The notes under the pieces are model-generated. The model ran no database searches. It was not told the DNA's origin and saw only the letters and a list, made by a program, of their open reading frames with translations. Below are positions 8,339 to 17,172 of a stretch of DNA of 64,000 nt, one piece after another (position 1 is the stretch's first letter; every line of letters begins with the position of its first letter). The stretch is from Brucella rhizosphaerae (GTDB lineage Bacteria; Pseudomonadota; Alphaproteobacteria; Rhizobiales; Rhizobiaceae): positions 1 to 64,000 of the forward strand of contig NZ_NNRK01000012.1 in the NCBI RefSeq assembly GCF_002252475.1. The letters run 5' to 3'. The translations under genes and the position numbers were made by a program.

Positions 8339-9784
8339 ATGACAAAGACAGTTACAACACATGATCCGATTGTGGTTGCCAACCACACGCCGAAGCCGAA
8401 ACTTCTGACAGTAGAAGACGCCAAGGCGCTCGATCTGCCGCGCATGACGGAACTTTTCACCGGACATCTTAATCCGGGACAGCTGCATTTCATGAAGCTG
8501 CTCGGGTTTCACAAGGTGAAAATCGAACGTGCCGAAGGCATGTATTATATTGATCAGAACGGTCGCAAGATACTTGATTTCTTCGGCGGCTTTGGTTCGC
8601 TGGCACTTGGTCATAATCATCCGCGCATTCTCGAGGCGCGCGCCAAATTTCAGGAAGAAATGCGGCACGAAATCGCCATCGCGTTTATGTCGCAATATGC
8701 GGCTGCATTGGCCTATGACATTGCAGCCTGTTCACCGGGCGATCTTGATATGGTCTTCCTTGGCTCATCTGGCTCGGAAGCCATGGAAGCCGCGATCAAG
8801 GTTGCAGAACGCGCCGCAGGCCCGAAGAAGCCTAAGATTGTTTATGCAGAAAACTCGTTCCACGGCAAAACGAAGGGCGTTCTGTCGATCACAGATGGCG
8901 GACTTTACCGCGGCGAGTTCAAACTGGTCGACAATACCGTTCGAGTGCCGTTTGGTGATATCGAAGCGATTGAAAATGCGTTCCGTTCTGATCCGGAAAT
9001 CGGCGTGATTGTACTTGAAACCGTTCAGGGTGGCGGTGGCATCATTCAGGCCGATACTGCCTTCTGGCAGAAGCTGCGTCAGCTTTGTGATCAGTATGGC
9101 GTGATCTGGATTGCCGATGAAGTGCAGTGCGGCTTTGGCCGTACCGGCAAGTTCTATGCCTTTGAACATTACGGCGTCATTCCCGATGTCACGGCCCTTG
9201 CCAAGTCACTCGGCGGCGGCAAGACGGCGATGGCGGCGATGATCGCTAAGCGCGACGTTTATATGAAAGCTTACGGCACACCAAAAACCGCGATGATCCA
9301 TGCCATGGCAACGTTTGGCGGTATCGGCGAAGCCTGTATTACTTCGATTGAGACAATCAACGTACTTTACGACGAGCATCTGATCGATAATTCGGCTGAA
9401 ACCGGTGATTATCTGCTTGATCGTCTGAAGGAGCTGCACGGACGATATCCGACGCTCATCAAGGATGTGCGCGGCAAGGGCATGATGGTGGGGCTTGAGT
9501 TCCATGATTTCTCAAAGGCTATGCCGATGGTTCTGCGCCCAGTGCTGGCCATGCTGGATGACAAGCTGAAAGGTTCGCTGCCGGGCTTTATCGGCAGTCA
9601 CCTGCTGCGTGATCATGGCGTGCTGGTGGCTTTCACCGAGTATAATCGCAACGTGATCCGGCTTGAGCCGCCATTGATCTGCACACGCGCGCATGTTGAT
9701 GAGTTCATCGCAGCGCTCGATGAGGTTCTGGGACGCGGCATTGTCGGTATCGTCAAGGATTTCGTGAAAGCGCAAATCAAGTAG
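8339..9784 (+). CDS. Class III aminotransferase (PLP-dependent)
   Basis: A 481-residue fold-type I PLP enzyme. Visible blocks are GGFGSLALGHNHP, FLGSSGSEAMEAAIK, NSFHGKTKGVLS, WIADEVQCGFGRTG (PLP-contacting Asp) and ALAKSLGGGKTAMAAMI with the Schiff-base lysine. The start at 8339 follows GAGG; an upstream in-frame extension lies inside the previous gene. It is last in the five-gene operon and is followed by a strong terminator. Class III enzymes normally aminate omega-amino acids or aldehydes. In this setting it could aminate a keto or aldehyde sugar, but that is inference. Confidence 0.85.
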   Translation: MTKTVTTHDPIVVANHTPKPKLLTVEDAKALDLPRMTELFTGHLNPGQLHFMKLLGFHKVKIERAEGMYYIDQNGRKILDFFGGFGSLALGHNHPRILEARAKFQEEMRHEIAIAFMSQYAAALAYDIAACSPGDLDMVFLGSSGSEAMEAAIKVAERAAGPKKPKIVYAENSFHGKTKGVLSITDGGLYRGEFKLVDNTVRVPFGDIEAIENAFRSDPEIGVIVLETVQGGGGIIQADTAFWQKLRQLCDQYGVIWIADEVQCGFGRTGKFYAFEHYGVIPDVTALAKSLGGGKTAMAAMIAKRDVYMKAYGTPKTAMIHAMATFGGIGEACITSIETINVLYDEHLIDNSAETGDYLLDRLKELHGRYPTLIKDVRGKGMMVGLEFHDFSKAMPMVLRPVLAMLDDKLKGSLPGFIGSHLLRDHGVLVAFTEYNRNVIRLEPPLICTRAHVDEFIAALDEVLGRGIVGIVKDFVKAQIK

Positions 9785-9789
9785 AAATT

Positions 9790-9818
9790 AAAGGCCGGAT
9801 GGTTTCATCCGGCCTTTC
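9790..9818. terminator. Bidirectional terminator between convergent genes
   Basis: A perfect 12-bp inverted repeat, AAAGGCCGGATG/CATCCGGCCTTT, with a four-base loop. It lies 5 bp after the aminotransferase stop and 12 bp before the end of the convergent membrane protein gene. Pyrimidine-rich tails occur on both sides, so it probably serves both strands. Confidence 0.85.
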
Positions 9819-9830
9819 GCTTTGCCCGCT

Positions 9831-11522
9831 CTATTTTTGCAGAATGCCGGGGCGCAGCAACAAATCCCAGCACGCATCAAGCGGCACAACTTGGCGATCT
9901 TTGAGCGCATCTGCGTAAATTTCCTGCAATGCAAGACGCGTTGTCGTCATAGGACATTTAGGACGCAGAACGCCGTCGGTTGCTTCAACCGCCGCTCTGG
10001 TTTCAGGCGTCATCGCAGGGACAGTGCGGAACGGATCTGCGCCGATCTGGATTTTCCGTGTCGCTTCGCGGTCAAGCAGCCACGGAAAAGGATCGGTAAA
10101 ATCGAGTGTCATCAGCGTTTTGAGATGAACGCCAGTGCTACTCTCGAACTTTCGGAAGGCTTTGACGGCTTCATCAGCGGAAATGATCCAGTACATCTGA
10201 TAATCAAGCTCTGAATAAAGCCGCCAGCTTGGCAACTGGCCTTGCGTTGCCAATGCTTCGTAGGGCGCCGAATAATCGGCATAATGCACCGGCAGCAACT
10301 TCGCCCGATCCATAATGTCCGGTCTGGCGGACACCTGGCGCATGTTTTTAAGCTCTGTTACAGGCGGATGGACATAGGTGGGCGCTACCGCAATGGCGCG
10401 CAAAGTCTTGTGCGTAACCTTGCTGAAGGTCGGGATTACGCAGAAGGCCGCAAGCACCAGAAAAGCAATCTTTGCCTTGCCTTCAACGCGTTTGACGCGT
10501 TGGTATATCATCAGCAAAACGGGCCAGATGAAGATGAATTCCTGACTGCCGGTATTCTGTGTTTCCAGAATGATGCCGCCAAGCAGTATGGCTGCGAGCC
10601 ATACGGAACTGCGGTCAAAAAAGCGGGTGGCAACAGTGCCGCGTGTCATTTCAATCCAGAATAGCACCAGAACGAGAATTGCTGTCGGCAGGACCACATC
10701 GAGTTTGCCAGATAAGACCGTTAAAAAACGTGGCAGCAGCGCGTCTTCATTCAGAGCCACAAGCTGCTCGATATCGGCGAGATAGGCCGAAATCATGTGG
10801 CCGTTTAGTTCGAGCGCGGCCGCTCCAATCAGTGTTATGGCGGCAGCAATCAAAACGGTTCTGATCGATAAGCGCCCTGCAAGAAGTGCCGTCAGCCCGA
10901 ACAGACCACCAACCAGAAACCCTGTGATCTTCGTGAGAAACAAAGCAAGCATTGCGACAGCACAAAAGGCTGCAAGCTTGCGACCGTTCGCAATGAACAT
11001 CAGGCCGCATGTCAGCACATAGAGCAACAGCGACACTTGCCGGTTATAGATGCCGAAGCCGTCCAGACCGGGATAGGAAGTGTAGGTCTGCACATTGGCA
11101 GGGAATATGGCGAAGGCGAGAAACGGAATGAGAAGCGCAAAGGCAAGCGTTCGGCTTTTGCTTCCCACTTCAGAGAGAACCACGATCATCAGTGGTGCTG
11201 CCACGATAAGTGTCGACCATTGCACAAGCAGCAGGGATTGTGCCTGCGGAAACAGCTTCATTCCCCAGGAGAAGAGATAATATCCCAGCGGGCCTACAGG
11301 GGTGAAGAAATCAACCGAGGGAATTTGTCCGGTGTTAATGCGCTGTGCTGCATCAAGATAGAGATAGGTATCCCAATACATGGGGCCGATTGGCACGGTC
11401 AGCGGGATGCTCAACAGACCCACCAATGCAACAAGTGCAAGCAGCATCCAGAAGATTGGGCCGCCGGCAAAGCGTGTTTTTCCGTTTTCTCTATCAGGCG
11501 CTGAAGAGACTGAAATTTTCAA
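9831..11522 (-). CDS. Multi-spanning membrane protein, putative GT-C glycosyltransferase
   Basis: A 563-residue protein with about nine to eleven hydrophobic segments in the first 370 residues, then a soluble C-terminal domain of about 190 residues. The first periplasmic loop has acidic residues (YWDTYLYLDAAQRINTGQIPSVDFFTPVGPLGYY), as in GT-C enzymes of the ArnT/PMT type that take sugars from polyprenyl phosphate. The frame opens with TTG at 11522, preceded by a GGAG/GGGGG purine stretch; the first ATG would remove the start of TM1, so TTG is preferred. It converges on the polyprenyl-sugar operon and may use its product. Family assignment is tentative. Confidence 0.6.
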   Translation of the reverse strand: MKISVSSAPDRENGKTRFAGGPIFWMLLALVALVGLLSIPLTVPIGPMYWDTYLYLDAAQRINTGQIPSVDFFTPVGPLGYYLFSWGMKLFPQAQSLLLVQWSTLIVAAPLMIVVLSEVGSKSRTLAFALLIPFLAFAIFPANVQTYTSYPGLDGFGIYNRQVSLLLYVLTCGLMFIANGRKLAAFCAVAMLALFLTKITGFLVGGLFGLTALLAGRLSIRTVLIAAAITLIGAAALELNGHMISAYLADIEQLVALNEDALLPRFLTVLSGKLDVVLPTAILVLVLFWIEMTRGTVATRFFDRSSVWLAAILLGGIILETQNTGSQEFIFIWPVLLMIYQRVKRVEGKAKIAFLVLAAFCVIPTFSKVTHKTLRAIAVAPTYVHPPVTELKNMRQVSARPDIMDRAKLLPVHYADYSAPYEALATQGQLPSWRLYSELDYQMYWIISADEAVKAFRKFESSTGVHLKTLMTLDFTDPFPWLLDREATRKIQIGADPFRTVPAMTPETRAAVEATDGVLRPKCPMTTTRLALQEIYADALKDRQVVPLDACWDLLLRPGILQK

Positions 11523-11657
11523 ATTCTGCCCCCGCTCCTTTGAAATGGCTCTGTGTTATACCCTTTCTATCGCGGATATGTTTAAAAACTCCAAAACACG
11601 CCTTGCGCTCACAATTTACCGCAATATGGTGCCGCAATCTTATTAAATCGGAGTTGA

Positions 11658-12836
11658 ATGTTGCAGAGCGTCGATGTTTTGGTGATAGGCGCTGGCGCTG
11701 CTGGCATGATGTGCGCGATCGAGGCCGCAAAGCGCGGTCGTTCTGTATTGGTCTTGGACCACGCGAAAAAGCCCGGTGACAAGATCCGCATTTCCGGGGG
11801 CGGTCGCTGCAACTTTACCAATATTCATGCGAGCCCGAAGAACTTCCTGTCGCAAAATCCACATTTCTGCATTTCGGCACTAAGCCGTTATACGCAGCGC
11901 GATTTCATCAAGCTCGTGGAGAAGTACCGCATCGCTTATCACGAGAAGACGCTTGGCCAATTGTTTTGCGATGGTTCCGCAACGCAGATCATCGATATGT
12001 TGCTTGATGAAATGCAGCGCCATGGTGCACGATTGTTGCTCGAAACATCGGTCGAGAACGTCGAGAAGACCGATCGAGGTTTCGTCATCCGGCATTCCGG
12101 CGGCACCGTTTCTTCCAAAGCGCTGGTCATTGCCACCGGTGGTAAATCCATTCCGAAGATGGGTGCGACAGGCTTTGGCTATGACGTTGCCGCGCGTTTC
12201 GGTGTGCGCATTGTTGAGACGCGCCCCGGTCTGGTTCCGCTGACCTTCGAGCCGCACTTGCTTGAGCGATTGAAACCGCTTGCAGGCGTTGCCGTTGATG
12301 CGGTGGTTTCATGCAAGAAAACAAAATTTGCCGAGGCGATGCTGTTCACGCATCGCGGTATCAGTGGACCGTCCATTCTTCAGATTTCATCATACTGGCG
12401 TGAAGGCGATGAGATCGTCATCTCCATGCTGCCAAAGACTGACCTGTTTGAAGCTCTCAGAGAGCAGCGCTCTAAAAACGGCAAGCAGGCACTACAAACG
12501 GCTTTATCATTCTTCATCCCCAGGAAGCTCGCGCAGCTGATCGCGGCAGATTTTCCGGCAACCAACCTTGCCGATCTGTCAGACGCTGTGTTGCGCCGTG
12601 CCGCGGCTGCGGTCAATGACTGGCATGTTAAGCCCGCCGGTTCGGAAGGTTATCGGACTGCGGAAGTCACATTGGGCGGGGTCGATACGCGCGATATCGA
12701 TTCCAAAACCATGGAAGCCAAGAACGTACCCGGCCTTTATTTCATTGGCGAGGTGGTCGATGTGACCGGCTGGCTTGGCGGCTATAATTTCCAGTGGGCG
12801 TGGTCGTCCGGCTGGTGTGCAGGACAAGTGGCTTAA
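11658..12836 (+). CDS. BaiN/YhiN (HI0933-like) flavoprotein
   Basis: A 392-residue FAD/NAD(P)-dependent oxidoreductase of the HI0933/YhiN family. The dinucleotide-binding motif is VIGAGAAGMMCAIEAAKRG at residues 8-26, followed by the family signature ISGGGRCNFTN. A second signature near the C-terminus reads FIGEVVDVTGWLGGYNFQWAWSSG. Length is normal. In E. coli YhiN is uncharacterised; gut homologues (BaiN) are proposed bile-acid reductases. Its stop overlaps the stop of the convergent downstream gene by four bases. Confidence 0.88.
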   Translation: MLQSVDVLVIGAGAAGMMCAIEAAKRGRSVLVLDHAKKPGDKIRISGGGRCNFTNIHASPKNFLSQNPHFCISALSRYTQRDFIKLVEKYRIAYHEKTLGQLFCDGSATQIIDMLLDEMQRHGARLLLETSVENVEKTDRGFVIRHSGGTVSSKALVIATGGKSIPKMGATGFGYDVAARFGVRIVETRPGLVPLTFEPHLLERLKPLAGVAVDAVVSCKKTKFAEAMLFTHRGISGPSILQISSYWREGDEIVISMLPKTDLFEALREQRSKNGKQALQTALSFFIPRKLAQLIAADFPATNLADLSDAVLRRAAAAVNDWHVKPAGSEGYRTAEVTLGGVDTRDIDSKTMEAKNVPGLYFIGEVVDVTGWLGGYNFQWAWSSGWCAGQVA

Positions 12837-14155
12837 GGCTTAACCAGACTGTCGGCGAGCTTCGGCGGATATTCAAGTTCGATTTCATTCTCGCCGTAGA
12901 TGAAACCGCTGAGGCCCGGGCCTGTGATGATCGGGCGAATACGATACCTGCCAGGTGTAATGTCGGGTGGGAAGAACAGCGGATAGGCGTCCTGTCCGTC
13001 ATTATCGTGATAGATCACATGCTGATCGCCACGTTTCTCAATCGGATTATCGTCGAGCATATGGCTTTCCCCCGGTGCCAGCGTCTGGCTTGAGAGATCA
13101 TACAGCTTGTGGGCTACGCGCGTTCCGTTATCTCCATTGAAGAGAAGAAATAGTTCAGCATTGGAAAGCTCGACGTCCGTATCGCTGGTATTCCTGATCA
13201 TTAGCGTGAAAAGATTGCGATAATAATCCGGGTTTTCAGTTGTATCTCCATAATCAGTGAGGCCGAGGGAGACCATTTGAGGCCTGCTTCCATTGGCGTC
13301 ATAGCGGGAGACCAGATCATAAGCGTGCTTAAGGGAAATCCAGCCGCCGCGCAGGGTATCGCTGCCTTCACGGGCGAACTGCATAAAGTCGCCACTGAAC
13401 GCAAGGATGCGAACCGTTTCACCTTTGACAACGTGGGCCGGTGTCCTGCTTTGCAAGTCCGCCGCGCTATATACTTCCAGTGTATCGACAGGGACTTCCC
13501 AGCTGTTCTCTATGTCGTCGCTGGGAATGACTGTCTCCAGCGTGATATTGCCTTGCCGATCATAGGACACCATGCGGGCGGGCCGGTTGAGATAGGGCCA
13601 TTGCCAGACTTCTTCGTTGGGGCGGGATTGCTCAAGCAAATATGCAGAACCGTCACTGTCTATCTGCACAACATCGACGCGTGGGTCTTCGCCCGCAAAG
13701 TTGCAGCTGCTCCTGATGGCTTTTCTGCTTTCGACCAACTCGACATTCCATAAGCCGCCGCAGTTAAGTCGTTCACTGAATTCGTCTGAGAAATCGAGCG
13801 ATGCGTAGGATTTTGTCGCTGGTTTATAGAGAAACAGACCGAAACCCGTATCCGTACTCTCGCTCGTGTTTGCTCCAAGCGCTACATCGGGGAATCCATC
13901 AAAATTGAAGTCTGCGACGGTAAAGATGGGATCACCATCAAAGTTTGCGGCCCATTCAGCATCAATCATCATGAGTTCTGAACCGTCGGGCTGCACAATG
14001 ACATAGCCTTTATCGGCCTTTGCCACATGCGCAGTCACACCTGTTTCAGGTGTCAGCCGCTGTAATACTTCCGCAGCCGATGAAGCTGCCGGCAAGCTGA
14101 GAGAGAAACAAACGAGGGTAAGCCCAAACAGAGAGAAGCGGGAAAGCTGTGTCAT
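12833..14155 (-). CDS. Secreted protein with VCBS/FG-GAP-like segment, function unknown
   Basis: A 440-residue protein starting with a clear signal peptide (about 1-28, ending ...PAASSAAE). DFNFDGFPDVALG near residue 85 is a calcium-binding-like VCBS/FG-GAP element of the kind found in XAC2610-type proteins. The rest is predicted beta-rich, with an SH3-like YDLSSQTLAPGE and a C-terminal beta-sandwich stretch. Probably periplasmic or exported. No catalytic motif is recognised. It is monocistronic and convergent with the flavoprotein. Confidence 0.65.
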   Translation of the reverse strand: MTQLSRFSLFGLTLVCFSLSLPAASSAAEVLQRLTPETGVTAHVAKADKGYVIVQPDGSELMMIDAEWAANFDGDPIFTVADFNFDGFPDVALGANTSESTDTGFGLFLYKPATKSYASLDFSDEFSERLNCGGLWNVELVESRKAIRSSCNFAGEDPRVDVVQIDSDGSAYLLEQSRPNEEVWQWPYLNRPARMVSYDRQGNITLETVIPSDDIENSWEVPVDTLEVYSAADLQSRTPAHVVKGETVRILAFSGDFMQFAREGSDTLRGGWISLKHAYDLVSRYDANGSRPQMVSLGLTDYGDTTENPDYYRNLFTLMIRNTSDTDVELSNAELFLLFNGDNGTRVAHKLYDLSSQTLAPGESHMLDDNPIEKRGDQHVIYHDNDGQDAYPLFFPPDITPGRYRIRPIITGPGLSGFIYGENEIELEYPPKLADSLVKP

Positions 14156-14350
14156 CTTGAACGCATTTTTATGAATGAATAAGACTGCTTACATGATCCC
14201 GCCAGAAAGTGGGAGTATCCGCATTCATTATCTTCAAGCGGGTTCAGTCGTTTAAGTGTGTCGTCCGGTCGCGCTTGATGGAACCTGCTTGTTCCTTGGT
14301 TGCGATTCGCGTATCGCCTAAGAGAACGGATGAGGATGGAGGTCGTCCGA

Positions 14351-15979
14351 ATGCCGCAAAGAAATTCTCCCCTGGCGCCGTTTCAGTATGGAACTTTTCG
14401 CGCCTTATGGTCTGCCACGCTATTTTCAAACCTCGGCGGTCTGGTGCAGACGGTCGGCGCAGGCTGGATGATGGCCACTATTGCGCGCTCGGATGATATG
14501 GTTGCACTGGTTCAGGCATCCACCACTTTGCCAGTGATGATCTTCTCGGTTGCGGCGGGCGCACTTGCAGATAATTTTGATCGCCGTCGCATCATGCTGA
14601 CCGCTCAGATTCTGCTGCTTGTCATCTCGGTTGCGCTTGCGGCGTTCGCTTATCTTGGCGTGTTGACGCCATGGATGTTGCTCGGCTTCACCTTTCTCAT
14701 CGGTTGTGGCGGTGCGTTGCATAATCCGTCATGGCAGGCATCCATGGGTGACATTGTTCCCAGAACAGATTTGCCTGCGGCGGTTGCGCTTAACTCGATG
14801 AGTTTCAATCTGATGCGCAGCATTGGCCCGGCAATTGGCGGCGCAATTGTTGCGGCAGCAGGCGCTGCTTTTGCCTTCATTTTCAACGCTTTCAGCTACT
14901 GCGCGCTTATTCTGGCACTTTGGCGATGGCAACCACAAACGACAAAATCCACTTTGCCTCGTGAAGCATTTGGACCTGCCATGGTCGCGGGGCTCCGTTA
15001 TGTGGCCATGTCGCCAAACCTTCTGAAAGTCATGTTTCGCGGCTTTCTGTTCGGCCTGTCTGCCATTGTCATTCTTGCGTTATTGCCACTTGTGGCGCGT
15101 GACCTCGTTAAAGGTACTGCGCTGACATATGGCATCATGCTCGGCTTTTTCGGAATAGGTGCTATTGGCGGTGCGCTTTCAAGTGCCAGATTGCGAGAGC
15201 TGCTTGGCAATGAATGGCTCGTGCGCGGTGCTTTTGTTGCCTTTGCGCTGAGCTGTGTTTTGCTTTCTGTCAGCCGCAGTATCTGGATGAGCTGCATTTT
15301 CCTGCTTCCCGCAGGACTGTCCTGGGTACTTGCGCTTTCGTTGTTCAATGTGACGGTGCAGCTTTCCACTCCGCGCTGGGTGGTTGGCCGTGCACTGGCG
15401 CTTTATCAGACGGCCACGTTTGGTGGTATGGCAGCGGGTAGCTGGCTGTGGGGTTCGGTTGCAGATGATTTTGGCGTTCCGGGTGCATTGCTGGCAGCAG
15501 CCAGTGTTTTGCTCTTCGGTGCACTTGTCGGGTTTCTGCTGCCGCAGCCGGAATTTGAATCGCTTAATCTCGATCCGCTCAACCGCTTCAGCGAACCGCA
15601 ATTGCGCCTTGATCTCAGGTCGCGCAGTGGCCCGATCATGATCATGGTGGATTATAAAATCGCTCAGGAAGATGTGCCGGCGTTTCTGGCAGCAATGGCG
15701 CTGCGGCGGCGTATCCGTATTCGCGATGGCGCACGACAATGGGCGTTGCTGCGCGATCTGGAAAACCCGGAAACATGGACGGAAAGCTATCACGTTCCGA
15801 CATGGGTGGAATATGTGCGTCACAATCAGCGACGCACGCAGTCTGATGCGGAAGTTTCAGAAAGACTGTTTGCGCTGCATAAGGGGGCAACGCCCCCTCT
15901 GGTTCATCGCATGATAGAGCGGCAGACCGTATCCATTCACGATGACATGCCGCTCAAGGCGCATCTCGATTTGACGTGA
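14351..15979 (+). CDS. MFS transporter, EntS/MFS_3 type
   Basis: A 542-residue major facilitator protein with twelve predicted membrane segments over about residues 15-400. The short loop GALADNFDRRRIML after TM2 matches the MFS signature. A hydrophilic C-terminal extension of about 130 residues (MIMVDYKIAQEDVPAFLAAM...) is typical of the MFS_3 subfamily. Start 14351 has GGAGG eight bases upstream; in-frame starts at 14300 (TTG), 14330 and 14336 are less well placed. Substrate unknown; siderophore or drug export is usual for the group. Confidence 0.85.
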   Translation: MPQRNSPLAPFQYGTFRALWSATLFSNLGGLVQTVGAGWMMATIARSDDMVALVQASTTLPVMIFSVAAGALADNFDRRRIMLTAQILLLVISVALAAFAYLGVLTPWMLLGFTFLIGCGGALHNPSWQASMGDIVPRTDLPAAVALNSMSFNLMRSIGPAIGGAIVAAAGAAFAFIFNAFSYCALILALWRWQPQTTKSTLPREAFGPAMVAGLRYVAMSPNLLKVMFRGFLFGLSAIVILALLPLVARDLVKGTALTYGIMLGFFGIGAIGGALSSARLRELLGNEWLVRGAFVAFALSCVLLSVSRSIWMSCIFLLPAGLSWVLALSLFNVTVQLSTPRWVVGRALALYQTATFGGMAAGSWLWGSVADDFGVPGALLAAASVLLFGALVGFLLPQPEFESLNLDPLNRFSEPQLRLDLRSRSGPIMIMVDYKIAQEDVPAFLAAMALRRRIRIRDGARQWALLRDLENPETWTESYHVPTWVEYVRHNQRRTQSDAEVSERLFALHKGATPPLVHRMIERQTVSIHDDMPLKAHLDLT

Positions 15980-16051
15980 GGCCGCCATACCAAGGTGCTA
16001 AGATGCTGACGCATAACGCCTTGAAAACGTTCAGTCGCCACACAGGCTCAT

Positions 16052-16086
16052 CCAATATCCGATGGGTGCAACTCATCGGATATTGG
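16052..16086. terminator. Long inverted repeat between convergent genes
   Basis: A perfect 13-bp inverted repeat, CCAATATCCGATG/CATCGGATATTGG, with a nine-base loop, between the MFS gene stop and the 3' end of the PleD-like gene. There is no clear T-run on either side, so termination is inferred from position and stem strength. Confidence 0.5.
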
Positions 16087-16094
16087 TATCAGTT

Positions 16095-17009
16095 TCAGGC
16101 TGCTGAAAACTCGGTCTTTGCAATCTGGTTACGACCGCTTTTCTTGCTTGTGTAAAGCTGGTGATCGGCGTGCTGTAGCCAAAGAGAGCCACCCATATCC
16201 GGATGGGTACGTGCCGACGCAATCCCCATGCTGACCGTTACGTTGGTGCTGACTTCTGAACCGGGATGAGGAATGTTCAGCGACTGGATCTGAAACTGGA
16301 TTTCATGAGCAGTGGCCAATGCTGTTTCAAGATCGGCACCGGGTAGAACACAGGCAAATTCCTCGCCGCCATAACGTGCAGTCATGCCTGACACCTTATG
16401 CACTGCGCGGTTCAGAGCGGCCGCGACCATGGCAATGCATCTGTCGCCTTCAGGATGACCATAGGTGTCGTTGAAGAGCTTGAAGAAATCGATGTCGAGC
16501 ATGATGACAGAAAGCCAAGCGCCAGAAGGCGCAAGGCGCGAGATTTCTCCCGCCAGAATGACTTCCAGCTGCCGGCGGTTGCTGAGACCGGTCAAAGCGT
16601 CGGTGACAGCCATTTGAGCAAGCTGATCACGCAGGCGCTTGAGCTCAATATGATTGGAGACACGTGCGCGCAAAACAACCGGATTGATCGGCTTTGTTAC
16701 ATAATCGATGGCACCCAGTGAAAGGCCGCGGACCTCTGCCTCCTGATCATCGAGACCTGTTGTGAAAATAACCGGAACATCAGCCAGAAGGCGATCATTC
16801 TTAAGGCGCACGCAGACTTCATAGCCATCGAGGCCCGGCATCATGACATCGAGCAAAATCAGATCCGGTAAAACCGAACGGGCGACCTCCAAGGCCTGTT
16901 CACCAGATGTAGCGAAGCAGATTTCATAGTGGTCTTCCAGCACCGCGTTCATGATCTCGATGTTTGAAACTTCGTCATCGACGATCAGGACGGTTGCACG
17001 ATCAGGCAT
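16095..17009 (-). CDS. PleD-like response regulator with GGDEF output
   Basis: A 304-residue protein: N-terminal receiver domain (about 6-122; VLIVDDE acidic pocket, phosphoacceptor Asp in LILLDVMMPG near residue 55, conserved Lys in YVTKPI), short linker, and GGDEF domain (about 140-300) with active-site ARYGGEEFACVLPG. The family makes c-di-GMP when phosphorylated. The PleD inhibitory RxxD site is not seen upstream of GGEEF. It lies 163 bp downstream of a hybrid histidine kinase gene on the same strand, its likely phosphodonor. GGAG precedes the ATG at a good distance. Confidence 0.88.
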   Translation of the reverse strand: MPDRATVLIVDDEVSNIEIMNAVLEDHYEICFATSGEQALEVARSVLPDLILLDVMMPGLDGYEVCVRLKNDRLLADVPVIFTTGLDDQEAEVRGLSLGAIDYVTKPINPVVLRARVSNHIELKRLRDQLAQMAVTDALTGLSNRRQLEVILAGEISRLAPSGAWLSVIMLDIDFFKLFNDTYGHPEGDRCIAMVAAALNRAVHKVSGMTARYGGEEFACVLPGADLETALATAHEIQFQIQSLNIPHPGSEVSTNVTVSMGIASARTHPDMGGSLWLQHADHQLYTSKKSGRNQIAKTEFSAA

Positions 17010-17172
17010 TCATTATACTCCGGTAGTGTTTAGATCACCGCGTGGTTTTTATAATCTACGGCGAATTCCAGAGCGGCTCTTGTTCGGAATGAACGATTGA
17101 AACGGCTCTAAGTTCGCTGTGAACAATAGCTTCGGCCAGTGATGGCTGAAGCCATTGCGCAGCAAGTGATGA

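Noticed and set aside
17071-17112. Imperfect palindrome (GAGCGGCTCT ... ACGGCTCTAA) between the hybrid kinase and PleD-like genes
   Set aside because: Possibly another intergenic repeat family, but only one copy was found in the window, so it was not listed as a repeat.
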